Source: Selaginella moellendorffii (lineage: Eukaryota; Streptophyta; Lycopodiopsida; Selaginellales; Selaginellaceae). Taken from it: DNA of 64,000 nt. The DNA is taken from contig NW_003314265.1 of assembly GCF_000143415.4 (NCBI RefSeq), forward strand, positions 2,632,559 to 2,696,558, in the 5' to 3' direction. Position numbers and translations under genes: made by a program. How positions within the stretch are numbered: position 1 is the stretch's first letter; every line of letters begins with the position of its first letter. Below are positions 23,990 through 35,700 of this stretch, one piece after another. The notes under the pieces were generated by a model that saw nothing but the letters and a program-made list of their open reading frames with translations, did not search any database and was not told the DNA's origin.

Positions 23990-26200
23990 TCAAGGCCTCC
24001 AATGGACAGTAACGTGTTGCAACTCCTTGGCTTTCTTGGTGATGATCTCGAGCATGGAGATGGCTCCCTGCGCCACGAGGACAGTGAGCGGCTTGCCACT
24101 GGACGAGCATGCCCGTGCATACCTGCAAGTGCCTCTCGGTCATCTCCAACATGTTGCGCTTCGTCGAAATGCCCGAGTCGAGCTGCTTGATCGTTGACTC
24201 GATGTTTTCCTTCTGGATGCGAACCTCTCTCAAGTCTGCCAAGACAAATCCTTTAGAGAAGAAAACGTAAAAGAGAGCATGTACCTGAGCGAAGCTGCTT
24301 GTACTCCTCGCAAATCCGGACTAAGTCTGCTTCTACTATGTCTGAGTTTCCCCCTTTTCCTTGGACAGTGTACCGCCTGATCCGCTTGAGCTGGTCTTCC
24401 AGGTTGATAAACTTCGCTTGGAGGCGGAGGATGGCGGCAGTGGCGGACTTTATTTCCTCTTCCTTGGATCCCTGCTGAGTGTGGCATAATTGCTTAGAAC
24501 GATCTTCCAGAATAAATTCCTGCATGTCTCTGCAACGTTGCAGGACAAGTGAAGAGCGTGGGGTCTTTCTAATGCATGAAGGAGAGATACGGTTTGTACC
24601 TTCTTCCTTCCACTTGTTTGAGCTTCTTCTCCAGTGCGTCGATCTTCGAGGACTTCACTCTCACGTCGCTCTCCAGCCTGCTTTTCTCCACCACTTTCTC
24701 CTTGAGCTCTTTCGCAAGGTTGTCTTTCTCAGCCGTGACGGCTGTGAGTTGCTTGGACAAGTTCTCCTTCTGGGAAGAAATGCTAGAGACTTCTTTCGTT
24801 AGAGCTTCCTTCTGCGACGTCAAGTCTGTGATTTCCTTAGCCATACTCTCCCTGCTTTTCACAAACCCGCCGATTTGATCGCCCAAAGCATCTATCTGTG
24901 TTCGAGTAGCTTTGAGATCTTCCTCTAATCTGTCTTTGCACAAAGAGAGGCTCCTCTTCTCCCTCTGCAATCCTTCGTTTTCTACGCAGAGAAGCTGCTT
25001 CTCTGCTGCCACTCTTGCTAAGTTCCTGTCAAGCGAATCCTTGTCCGACGTTATCCTCCCTATGCTTCCCTCTAAACTCTCTGCATGTACAGTCAGCCTT
25101 CTACAGTTTGTCGCAAGAGCTTCTTTCTCCGAGTGCGCGCTTTTCATGTCCTCTTCAAGACGTTCCTTCTCAAACGCCACCTCCTTCAGATTTTTGGCCA
25201 AGCTGTCCTTCTCGGATGTAATGCTCGATATGCTTTCCTCAAGACGGTCCTTGTGCAAAGTTAGCCTCCGGATGTTATCTTCCTTTTCGAACTGCGAGGT
25301 CTTATACTCTACATGAAGACGCTCCTTCTCAGCAGCAACCTGGCTCAAATTCTTGACCAACGCTTCTCTCTCGGAGGCGATGTTCGTCTTCTCCTCCACA
25401 ACTTTGTTGAGATTCCTCGCCAGACTTTCTTTCTCAGCCGCAAAGCTGCTGAGTTCTTTCTGAAGCCTTTCTTTGTCCACTGTGAGCCTCCTCACCGCCG
25501 CATTGACGTTTTCCTCCCGGTTGATAAACTCGGAGAGCTCTCGGAAAATCCGGTCTTTATCGCTTCGAGCTTGCCACAGCTCCTTCGTCAGGCTCTCTTT
25601 CTCTGCAACCGTCTGTGAGCCAACTATCCCTTTCTCAAATCAGCAAGCAATAACACAAAGGTGTGTGAAGCTGTCAAGGAGAAGTACCTGGTTGTGTGCT
25701 GCTTGGAACGCATCCAAGCTACTCTCCATCTTGGCGATGAATCCCAACACGTAGTGGAGCTCCTCCACGGCCTTGTTCCTCGATTTCATGATCTCCTCGA
25801 TCTTGGAATGGAGGTTGACGTAGTACTCGTACATCTTCTCCACAAGCGCGCACGTCTTCTGCTCCATGAAGCTGCTATAATCGCTGCAAAACACCGTGTT
25901 CTTCTCCATCTCCTGGAGCGCCGAATTTCTCTCGTCCTGGAGCTGCCGGATTTCCACCTCCAGCGCGTCTGGCGAGCTCATCTCGACGCACTCGTCGCAC
26001 TCCGTGATCTGGACGGGGATGAACACCGGATCCATCTGCATTTCCAGCACCATATCGCGAAGCTTGGCCACCTCCTTTCGGATCGACAGATGCTTCTCCT
26101 CAAGAACCAAGCTCCTCTTTTGCGCCAGGAAGTACAGCGCCTCGAGATCCTTTTGTGCATCGGATTCGTGCGGCACTGGCCTGACCTCTATGAATGCCAT
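23990..26200 (-). CDS. Long coiled-coil protein of unknown function
   Basis: Five exons (26200-25688, 25633-24600, 24529-24285, 24235-24123, 24067-23990) sum to 1983 nt, 660 residues. Residues about 1-170 are mixed helix; about 190-520 are near-continuous coiled coil made of recurring phrases such as SEKDSLAKNLKEVAFEKERL, SDKDSLDRNLARVAAEKQLL and EKESLARNLNKVVEEK; the C-terminal part (DMQEFILEDRSKQL to ELQHVTVHWRP) has short helices. No motor, kinase or membrane segment is seen, and I cannot assign a family. The last intron is about 55 nt. At least two decayed partial copies lie 1.3-3.7 kb downstream. It could be a structural or tethering protein; that is only inferred from the coiled coil. 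Confidence 0.75.
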
Positions 26201-26477
26201 GAGAAATCGCCGCTGCTCCTCCGATACCGATCGATCTATAGCTCACTCACTTGGATTACGCACAAGATGATCGCCATCGCCCTTGCTGCCCTTGGGAGAA
26301 ATCCCGCCCTAGGGTTTTCGAAAATTTACACACGTCCTTTCATTTACACCGCTTCCACAGCAGCGCACACGTGGTGGCCAGCCAGTGGCCCAAGCACCGC
26401 GGTTTCGGGGTCAATGGTCCAGTCAATTTTCAACGTTCCATTCAAACTTGGCAAAATGCCAATCGAACGGCTGAAAC

Positions 26478-29063
26478 TTAAAAGTACCTCGAGTTAAGGG
26501 CTTTGTCTGCCGCCAAAGTAACCAATGTAGCTCCATAAGGCCTCGCATGAGCGTAGAAGCACTCGGCCATCGCCTGGAAGGATATCTAGCGTGATTTTCT
26601 TGCGAGAAGATGAAATCATAGAAAGGGAACTTACAGTTCCATTCTCTGATGTTAAGTCCGAGGATCCTCGCGAGAAGAATGAATGAACTCCTTCCTTGGG
26701 CTGTGGAAAACCAAGAACAAGTAAGTGATAGGTTGATCGAGACAGAGCAGCTTACTTTGTCTCTGGGATCTTTCTGCGGTGGCGATAGCATCGCTCCGGC
26801 TCTCATCGTCATGCTGTTGGCGAAGCCATACGTGGTCCCTTCTCTCGAAGTTCGTGACTTGTCCAGGATGATCCTATCCATCTGTGAAGAACTTTTGATC
26901 TTTAAGCTATGGAAAAGAATGCTTTTGTAGTTACCTGAGGAGGCTTTGGTCTTGGCGGAGGTGGAGGAATGGGCCGTTTCTTTGCTCCAGCAAAATATGG
27001 CATCTTCGGGCGTTTCTTGGGCTCGGGAGCCGTTTGCAAGCGATCGTAGTAGGCTCCGAGCACAGTCCTGATTTACCAAAACGTTCTTTTAAGGAAGAAG
27101 AGGGAAGAATTTACCGTGGGTCGTCTTGCAGCTTAAGTTCGTGACGAACGCGTTCTAGCCTGTGGAATGAACTCTCGGGTATCCTGGAAAAACAGAAAGC
27201 CTTTGTCGCAACAGAAGCTTGTGTTAAACGGACCTCTCTTCTAGATGAGAGTCGCAGTCGGTATCATCACACGTTGATCTTTGGCCACACTTTGGACTCG
27301 CTGTCCTCGGTTTCTTTGAAAACAAGTCGATAGGCCTGATAATTCTCGGTGGTTTCTGCAAGGATAGTCCACCATTATCAACCAAAACAAAAGAGAAGAA
27401 GAAGAAGAAATCCACCTGTACGAACCAAGACCGACAGAAACGTCACTCTAACTCAAGATTCCCAGAAGAAAAAAGAGAAAAATAAATAAAGAAAACCATC
27501 TCTGCGGTTGTCGAAGCTCTAGCTAGAAACGACGTTGTTGAACTTCTTTGTCCATTTATTTTCGAGCCGCTAGGAAGCAACATTCTTTGGAAGAGCCATC
27601 TACTGCTGCTGCTTTTGGTCCTCGGGAGGCAGATCCTCCTTCCTACACCCGCAAGAGCTGTGACGATTTAAGTACTGTATTTGCTCCACCGGACTTAGCA
27701 ACTGGAGCTGCCGCGGTTTCTTTCCCGCTGTCTCTGCAATCACGCTAGCTTTCCTCGGGAGCTTCTTCGACTTGGCTCGAGTCGGCCTAGTTTTGGCAGC
27801 GCTCCGAGCCTCAGCTCTCTCAGCTAGCAGTATAGCATCGGACAGAGAACCCGGCCTCAAGGCAGTCACCTCATTTCTGATCTTAAACTTGAGCCCAGCA
27901 GTGAACCTGCGAAGCTGCTCCTCGTTGCTCAGCGACTGCACCCCCATCATCTCCATCCGTAGCTTCCAAAACCTTTCACTGTAATCACCAATAGTTTCCT
28001 TTTCACCTTGCTCAAATCCCATCCATGCTTGCATTACCTTCTCTCTGGAATGATGAAATCCCGGCAAGCAGACCTGGTCCTTGAAAGCCCACGTCTTTCT
28101 CGGCGACTTCTGCCTATCAAAAACCGTGCTTGCGACGGCGGTCGACGCATTGTTGCCATAACTTCCACCACCACCACCTTCGTCAAAACTCGCCAGCCAA
28201 GAGAGAACCTTGTCGGCCTCGGACGACGTCAGGAGCCTCTCGTTGATCCGTGGAGTCTCCTCCCTACTGCCGCTAATGCCCACTTCTCTCCTCCTCGGTG
28301 TCTGAGAAGACTTCGCCCTCAAACGCTCGAGTTGTACCTCCAGATCCTGGCACTTCCCCCGCTCCTCCACAAACAACTGTTTGAGACTGTCAAGCTGCTC
28401 CTTAATCTGCCCAAGCTTCTTCATTTGCATGCTGTCCGTCTGCTTACACCATGCCTTACCCCCTCATGAAAAACCAAAGCTCTTGCGCAAAACAGGCACG
28501 AAAAAAACCAAAGGACATGACACGAAGAGACATGACCCAAGCAAAACCACCCGAAACATTCATCCGCGGTAAAGGAGAAAGTTTACCTTGTCACGGTACC
28601 ACGTATGCTCCTGCTCGGGCTCCGTGTCAAGGCGTCGCTGGATCAAACTCATGTCCTGCATCGTCGAGTGGTATGGTGCGTACTGTGGACAACTCGGCTT
28701 GTACTTAAGCGGCGGCTTGGATGGTTTCTTCTTCTCTCCCGGGAGAGGATACTTCTCATCGCAGAAATCATACCTGTGTCAAACTCCGATCAATCAGACC
28801 AACTTTGGAGCTGGGAGCGAGAGAGACTTACTTGTATTTCGGGAGGCCCATCGGGAACTGGAACTTCTTGTTCATCTCAATGTTGTTTAGCACCTTCATG
28901 TACTGACCATAGTCTCGAGTGCGTGGAGGATAGTCCGAAGGCTCCGGAGGGGCCATCTAGAAAAACGAAAAGGATTCTAGAACGAACGATACGCGCAAGA
29001 ACTTACCGCCCTCATGTAGGAGGTCTCGAATCGCCCCAGGCATTTCTTCTTGGTGTCTCCCAT
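26478..29063 (-). CDS. Conserved-looking basic, Pro-rich protein of unknown function, nine exons
   Basis: Exons 29063-29007, 28956-28832, 28773-28587, 27355-27234, 27183-27115, 27067-26935, 26881-26756, 26700-26635 and 26573-26478 sum to 981 nt, 326 residues, with all phases matching. The protein begins MGDTKKKCLGRFETSYMRA, continues PSDYPPRTRDYGQYMKVLNN and KYDFCDEKYPLPGEKKKP, and has a proline run (KKRPIPPPPRPKPPQ). It has no membrane segment or domain I recognise. Eight introns are short; intron 3 is 1231 nt and contains a gag-like ORF on the same strand. An upstream MVDPPP reading cannot be spliced in without a stop, so the start at 29063 after a 5' UTR intron is preferred. An alternative is two separate genes, one ending at 28587 and one starting near 27355. 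Confidence 0.6.
27600..28430 (-). mobile_element. Ty3/gypsy-type gag ORF inside intron 3 of the nine-exon gene
   Basis: 276-residue open frame. A predicted coiled-coil start (MQMKKLGQIKEQLDSLKQLF) leads to a retrotransposon gag core: WAFKDQVCLPGFHHSREKVM, GEKETIGDYSERFWKLRMEM, EEQLRRFTAGLKFKIRNEV and SLSDAILLAERAEARSAA, then a basic tail (AKSKKLPRKASV) and an end rich in Gln. No zinc knuckle, protease, reverse transcriptase or LTR is seen on either side, so it is a solo gag. The frame is fully open with an in-frame stop just upstream of its ATG. It may be a recent insertion remnant or a gag gene kept by selection. Confidence 0.7.
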
Positions 29064-29780
29064 CTTTCGTTTCTCCTTCTCTTGTCCAAACTCCAAACCG
29101 GGAAGAACGATCACAGGCCAGCTAGAGGCGAGCTTATCAGGAGAAGTGGAGAGAGCGACGAGGAAGGGACAAACTTACACGGAGGAGGATCAACCATTGC
29201 AATTGCAATGCATTCCCCGGAAACGAATGAGGCGCCAGCACGGAAATTCCATGCCCGCGCCGCCGCACAGCTCTAGCGCTTCCCAAATGCGGCACCGCTT
29301 CCCTCGTCGCGCTCGCGACGCGCAAGGCCGGTTGCCCATTGGAGAGACACGACGGCTCAGCTGAAGAAACCCTAAAAACCCGGTACGGACACTCTGCCAC
29401 GTGGCACGCGTACGCGCAAGGAATATACCCGTTCTTAAAACTAAACCAGCCGCTAACTTTTCTCGTTGCCGTTTCGCTGTATTTTATTGCCCTAGAAAGC
29501 TAGAAAAGCCCCCAAGCGGCGCTGTTAAGGCGTGTGATTCGGGCTAGGGTTATTGGAATGCGGGGCGCGTCATCGCAGCCGGCATAGCTTCGTGCGCAAG
29601 GTGAGCGGCTGCGACGGCAGATTGGGGGATCCGAGCGCCGCGGCAGTGGGAATTTCTAGGGTTCTTCGCGGGGGGCGCATGAGCAGGGATTTGTTATCCG
29701 TGGAGCTTGCAGGATTGAAGAGTGTTATAGGACGTTTGGATTAGCGCCATCACGAAGAAAAGTGGGTCGCACCAGTTGCC
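29064..29780. promoter_or_regulatory. Divergent upstream region of the nine-exon gene and the CUE gene
   Basis: Contains the probable 5' UTR intron of the minus-strand gene (29181-29081 approximately), telo-box-like AAACCCTA near 29368 and GGGCTAGGGTTATT near 29540, and GC-rich sequence. A 63-codon plus-strand frame at 29553 is not convincing. Confidence 0.35.
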
Positions 29781-30821
29781 ATGTCTGCGGCTGTTTGTCA
29801 GAAGCGGCATTTTGACGAGCTACACGGGTCTCCTCCAATCTCGACTCCCCTCTCCAAGAGACGCTGCGGTGGGAATTCGAATTCTCCAGTTCGTTTTCCC
29901 TCGGCGGCTCCGGTTTTTGGCCGGAGCAGCTCTCCTGGTACCACTGGGCCGAGCTCTCCTTCCTCCTCGTCACACGACATCTTTCTCCAGCTCAGAGCTT
30001 TGTATCCTGACATGGATGGACAGGTAAAACCGTGTTCTTTTCTTCAAAGAGAAAAGAAGCTTTCTTTTCCTGAAGTTGACATTGTGACATTTTTTTTTTC
30101 TCTCTTTTTTCGCCAGCTTGTCGAGAAGGTCATTGAGAACTGTGGAAACAATCTAGACGATGCCATCAAATGCCTTAACGATTTGCGGCTCTCAAACGAG
30201 AGGCCAGCGGTGAGCAGTGCTTCGCAGCACGCGCCAGCAGCGTCGGCCCACCAGCAGCAGGAACAGCCAGCGAGCAGCGAAGGATTAGAATGGGTGGAGC
30301 TCTTCGTGCGGGAGATGCTCAGTGCCTCAGACCTCACAGACGCTCGCGTGCGCGCAACCAGAGCACTGGAGTCTTTCGAGAAGGCCGTCACGACTCGAAA
30401 TGCCGCTGCAGTGGAAGCCATCCAAAAGGTGTGGATTTTTCTCTTTCACTGGCTGCTCGCTAAGCTACTGCTGCGTGTTTCCATATGTTTCTAGGAGAAT
30501 GAAACGCTCAAGGGGCAGCTCCAAGTGATGGTGAAAGACAATGGAATCCTCAAGCGGGCAGTGGCCATCCAACACGAGCGCTACTCGGCGGAGATCGACG
30601 AGAAGGGGAAGGAGGTGAAGCATTTGAAGCAACTCGTGACACAGTACCAGGAACAAATGAGGACTCTAGAGGTAAGCCAAGCCATCGCTCATTGCTTTCG
30701 TGGCATGAATAATCCTTTTGTGTCATGTTCACAGCTTAACAATTACGCGCTCACCGTCCACCTGAGAAGAGCCCAAGACAACAGCTCCATCCCGAATCGC
30801 TACAACCCGGACGTGTTCTAA
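29781..30821 (+). CDS. CUE-domain (ubiquitin-binding-like) protein
   Basis: Four exons (29781-30023, 30117-30428, 30495-30671, 30735-30821). A basic Ser/Pro-rich N terminus (PPISTPLSKRRCGG) precedes a CUE-like helix bundle split by intron 1: HDIFLQLRALYPDMDGQ then LVEKVIENCGNNLDDAIKCL, where the MDxx..VE and C-terminal dileucine-like positions fit the family. After an acidic linker comes a long coiled coil (NETLKGQLQVMVKDNGILKR and KGKEVKHLKQLVTQYQEQ). It ends SSIPNRYNPDVF, a tail I remember from plant 'Cue' proteins such as At5g32440. CUE domains usually bind ubiquitin; the partner here is unknown. Confidence 0.8.
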
Positions 30822-31629
30822 GCAAGCGCAAGCTCGTTCAGCGGAGATTCTTATTTTCGTCAGTGCATAGTGAGAATAAGAAAATCTAAAGAGGATATTC
30901 CGTGCACGTTTTCTTAGCTTGATTATTTAATTGTCTAAAGGATAAAGAAGCAACACCTTTTATACTTAAATTAAATGTAAACTTTCCAGATTAAATTTAG
31001 GTAATAAAAATTTAATCTGGATGTAATTTAAGTTGATTACATAAAAGTATTCAAACTGAACCATTAAATTTAAATAGAGATTGCGTAGCAAATGCTGGGC
31101 AGTTGGCAAAACCTGTGCTGGCTTGGTGGAAGTCTAATGAAATTCTCAAGCAAATCCCACCTTCTGAAGCGTAAGAACTTACCTTTTTTTTTTGTATAAA
31201 TAGATGCTCCTTATTTAATGGCCTTAAGTTATAATACAATCAAATTCAAGGCCAAATTACCAGCAAAGCATTGGTGCTGCTACAACTCTCCCTCCACCAG
31301 GTTTCCCTGGGGTCCGGATCGAGTGCTGTGTAGGGATCCCTGGAGTCTCAATGTAGGTGACGGGAGTGGAATTGCGAGCGTTGACTATTGGAGCGCGTCC
31401 GACAGATCCATCGCCTAAGTAAATTTGAGCCGCTGCGTCAGATTATGTGAATTAGAGTTGTGAAGAACACGCACTGTAAGAGTTTTACTAACTGACCTCT
31501 CCATCTTTTGTAGCAGTCTAGACTAGCACTCACTCGTACACATCGAGAGTGCACTGCTTCCCAATACTGAACGGCTGAATCAGGCATCCACTCAAATTTC
31601 AGAAATTCTGACAGTCTTAGCCGTAATGG
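30822..31629. other. Intergenic stretch; a coding-like scrap at 31085-31175
   Basis: Plus-strand reading NAGQLAKPVLAWWKSNEILK near 31090 looks like a former exon but has no visible context. The rest is AT-rich or unassigned. Confidence 0.3.
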
Positions 31630-32040
31630 AGCCCGTGTCACAGCCCACAATCAGCCGCGTAACCCTCAAACAGTTGACACAACACTTGGTGATGAAGTTT
31701 TCTCCGGGACTTGGAAGCGCCTGGAAAGCAGGATGAGGACGGGATCATCTCACGAGCATCATCCAATTCGTCTGATGACAGAGAGCAGACAAGACATTTG
31801 GAGCACAAGCAAGCTTTCTTCCTACACAGTATTGTGGGTTCATCAGTACCTGGATTGCGGACGGACTGTTGGATAGTGGTGGTGGCATTGGCGCATTGAC
31901 AAGAGAGTGGCAGTAATCCGCCATAGAACCAGAATTTTCCAAAGGCTCAACTTTGCGCCACGATCAGAGCATAGACAGTCTTTTAAGCTTGAAGGATACC
32001 TTTGTACTCATCTTTTATTCTTGGACATTAACTCTACAAA
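31630..32040 (-). pseudogene. Decayed copy of the Cys-rich gene at 35701-36273
   Basis: From about 31635 to 32030 the sequence aligns by eye with 35925-36375, including the runs CTGGAAAGCAGGATGAGGAC, CAAGCTTTCTTCCTACACAG and TTTTAAGCTTGAAGGA. The minus-strand reading NPGTDEPTILCRKKACLCSK preserves the Cys-rich centre, but the start codon region, frame and the C-terminal membrane part are lost. The copy carries the intergenic piece and reaches into the equivalent of the 3' end of the gene at 36355. Confidence 0.75.
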
Positions 32041-35000
32041 CATAGTAGTAATTAAGGGAATAAGATGTAAAGGATGGGAAAACTTTCATTCAAATTCTTG
32101 ATTGTGGAGAAGCTAGTGAGAAATTTTATTAAAAATATTCAACAATCTATGTTTTTCTTTTTTATTTTTTGATTCTAGGAAGCTAAAAATCTTTTTAAAA
32201 ATATATAAGAATATCACTAGTTAACTTCTTTTGTTTTCTCTGTTTCTTAAAAGTCATATCCATATCCTAGAGTTTTATTAAGTGCATAATCTACAAAATC
32301 AAGTGTATAACACTATACAATATTTTTGTTTGCAAAATGACCTTATAATGTAAATAAGTACATTAATAAAAAACTTTTATTACTGAGTACAAAAGAAAAA
32401 GAAGAAAATCCAACAAAAACTCAAATGCAATATCGAAAAAACTTATAATATTTTATCATTTTTTATACCACGATATTAATGGTAAAGTGTGTCCCAAATT
32501 TATTGAGTAATTTAGATATTTGCATTGTCTTTGAGTTTTTATTATGGATAGGATTTTTTTTTGTGCTTAATAACAAGACAAGTTTCCCAAAAGTACCTCT
32601 TCTGAAAAACTTAAATTATAAATTTTTTAGATATGCAAAAATAACATTAATTAAATATATACTATTTATATCTCATTAATTTCATTACAAATGTATTTCT
32701 AGTTTAGTACCCCTCACTTTGTAAAGAGTATGATAGCACACATAGATATTGAGCATAGATTATAGAATATAGATTTAAAGTAATAGAAAATAAAAAGTTA
32801 ACTACTAAATATCTCATTAGTTTTATTAATTTATCTTCTTTAAAATAAAAACTAAAACGTAAATTAAATACAAATCTAAGATGATTGATTGATCAATTGC
32901 CTCAAACGACCAAGACAACTAAAATTAAATAAAAAATTTTTAGGTTATCAATCTCGAGAAGCTCAAGGGACTCTCCATATATAAAAGGTGAGCTCCTTTC
33001 TTTCTTTGAAAATTTATATTTTTATATTAATTTTAAATGAGATTAATTATAAGAAATTTTATAGAAATAATATAAAGCCACAATGTAAAGTTAGAGTAAA
33101 ATATTAATATAAATATTTAATCACACAATGTGCATTCAAGTTCTAGAGAAAATATATAGTTATATATAAATATTTAAAAAAAGTGGATTTCTTACTTCTA
33201 TAATTAATAATTGAAGAAAAAAACATAGATTTAATGAGATTTGTTACTAATATTCAATAATTTTAATTAAAAATAAATATAGTACCAGAAATAATATTAT
33301 ATATGATATTATTCAATACAGTATAATTTATAAAAGCATAATTGTTAATTTTGTCAAAAGTGAACTTTAGGTGGGAGCATATGTTTCATTTTTTCAAAAC
33401 TAAAATTAATTCTATATTAAATTTATTTATAAAATGGCTGTGGACTAAACAAAACTTATCAAAATTTAAATATGTTATTTTTTTATAAAAAAAATAATTT
33501 ACTAATAAATATTTATATAAGGACATAATGAAAATTAAATAAAAGCTAATATTATGGTAGTCTCAATGAACTTCAAATAATAAATAACTTTTAATGATAA
33601 AATCAGTATATTTTTTATTGAGGAGTTTGAGAAAAAAAATATATTATAAAATCATATATTTAAAATATTTATTTTTATAATAATATATAATTATATTATT
33701 TAGAAATTATATTTCAGAATTATACTCCAGTATTTGAAATTTTATATTTTAAAATTTTTTTGGAACTCAACTATCTGAAAAATATTTTGCATAAGTGAAA
33801 AGTTTATAAAACCTTTTTTTATCATTTTTTAGTAATATAAAGCTTTAATCATCTTATGAGATCTAAGTATATCGCTACGATGCCATATACTAATATTAAT
33901 ATAGTGAGATTTTGATAGCCATCATATTAGTTTCAATTTTGACCATTTGCTCCTAGTAGAGATGAAAAGTAATTGTGATTGTACCTAATAAGTACTTGAA
34001 TTTATGCTTTTGTTTTAGATGTAACTTTTGCATCATCTAGATATCTCTTATTATTATAACTTTTTCAATTTCTTTTCTTTTTTTTCTTTTTGTTCATCTT
34101 CATGGCAAATCAATAACCTCTTCCTCCTTTGACTTTGAAGCAATAATTAATGTGATTGTTTGATGTTATGTGATTGCAATTGAACAATTAGACTTATTTG
34201 GTAATGTCATTCATGGTATGTGGTGTAGTTCCTTCCACTCTTATTGCCAATCTTTGTGAACTTCTTTCATAGGAATCTTGAATGATATATATTATTGGTT
34301 CAATCAATTTTTAGTGATTGTCATCATATAAAATGGATGATATGGTGTTGGTTTGTTTTCCCAATTTTATAGTATATACTTTGTTTAATAGGCTTCGTGC
34401 TTAGTGGAAAGGATTATATTGAGTATTACAGTAAGTTGGATTGCAAATTTATAAAGTTTGACATGTTATTCAACAAGCTAATCCTTAAAGAACTATGTAT
34501 GTACAACAATTAAAACCCTTCATACAAAAGGATTTAGAATAATTTACACTTTTTAGAGATTCACTGGTGCCTCCTTTTGATATTCTTCCAAATTCTAACC
34601 CATGGATTAGGGAACCTTAAGGGCTTTCCATCCTTCTAAGAGGAAGGAATGACATGAGGTCCAAGTGTATATCTATAATGTTGTATATTAATTTTAACAT
34701 TTTTAGTATAGTAGGATTTTGACAATTATTGAATTGATTTTAATTTGGACCATTCATTTTTGTATATAAGCTAGTGTTTTTGGGCTAATTGAATATGTAT
34801 ATTTATATATTCCATTTCTGTATTTTATGCACTCACAATCTTTATAAAATTTCAATTTTAAACTTCTATTTCCAAATTTCTACTTATTAAAGGAGTTTGA
34901 AAGCATTAAGATAAATACTTAAAACAATAGAATATTTATTTTTTATGGTGAAATATTATTATATAGATTTTTATATTGAAAAGTTTGGGGCATTTATATC

Positions 35001-35700
35001 CTTCTAATCTTTCATTTACATATTAAAGTTAATATTTTAACTTTTAATTAATATATCTATATTATCAATATTTATTAAAAAATTTATGAAATTATTTTTT
35101 ATAATTTACCAACTTAATAAAACAATTTAATTAACTTTTAGTTACAGATAATATTCTTTTTATCTATATTATATTATAATTATTTTTATATAAATTATTT
35201 TTATTGTTGAGATTGAGGTCTAGAAGACAATGCATGAAATTTAAATCTTAAAAATATATTTATTAAAAATTAATTAATATTTTCTTTATATATATTATGT
35301 CTTATGTATAAAATATCCTTTAAAATAATAGAATTCATTAATATTTTAGTTAAAAGTTTTTATGAATTATAATCAAAACATGTTTACAAACTCAATGATA
35401 TGTTTGATTTTTGTTTATCAGTTTATTAATTATATACAAATTTCATTATTAAAAAGAATAATTTATTTCTAATTTTTTAAAAATTACAATTCCATATAAA
35501 CTTATTTATGTACTACAGCATTTATTATATAATATTTATGTTATTTTCATGAAATTTTTTAAGGTTTAGAGTAAGAGAATGACAATCCTCTTTTACAAAA
35601 AACAACAAGATGGGGAAAAAAATTTGTATTTGAGACCTCATATATTTTGATTAACTATTTTGAAACTTCAAGTTTAAAGAGAATATTTTTTATGCGTTTC
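32041..35700. other. 3.6-kb AT-rich island without genes
   Basis: Extremely AT-rich throughout, no frame with coding character. Two segments, about 33862-33970 and 34662-34765, resemble each other (ATACTAATATTAA.. / GATTTTGA.. / TTTGACCATT versus ATATTAATTTTAA.. / GATTTTGA.. / TTTGGACCATT), suggesting a diverged internal direct repeat. Could be a decayed transposon; no termini recognised. Confidence 0.5.

Noticed and set aside
24480-25620. Plus-strand frames antisense to the coiled-coil gene
   Set aside because: They mirror the repetitive coiled-coil codons; Ser/Leu/Phe-rich shadow frames are expected there.
27600-28430. Gag ORF as an exon of the nine-exon gene
   Set aside because: An in-frame TGA lies just upstream of its ATG and the flanking exons already join in phase without it. 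A fusion cannot be excluded, but nothing seen supports it.
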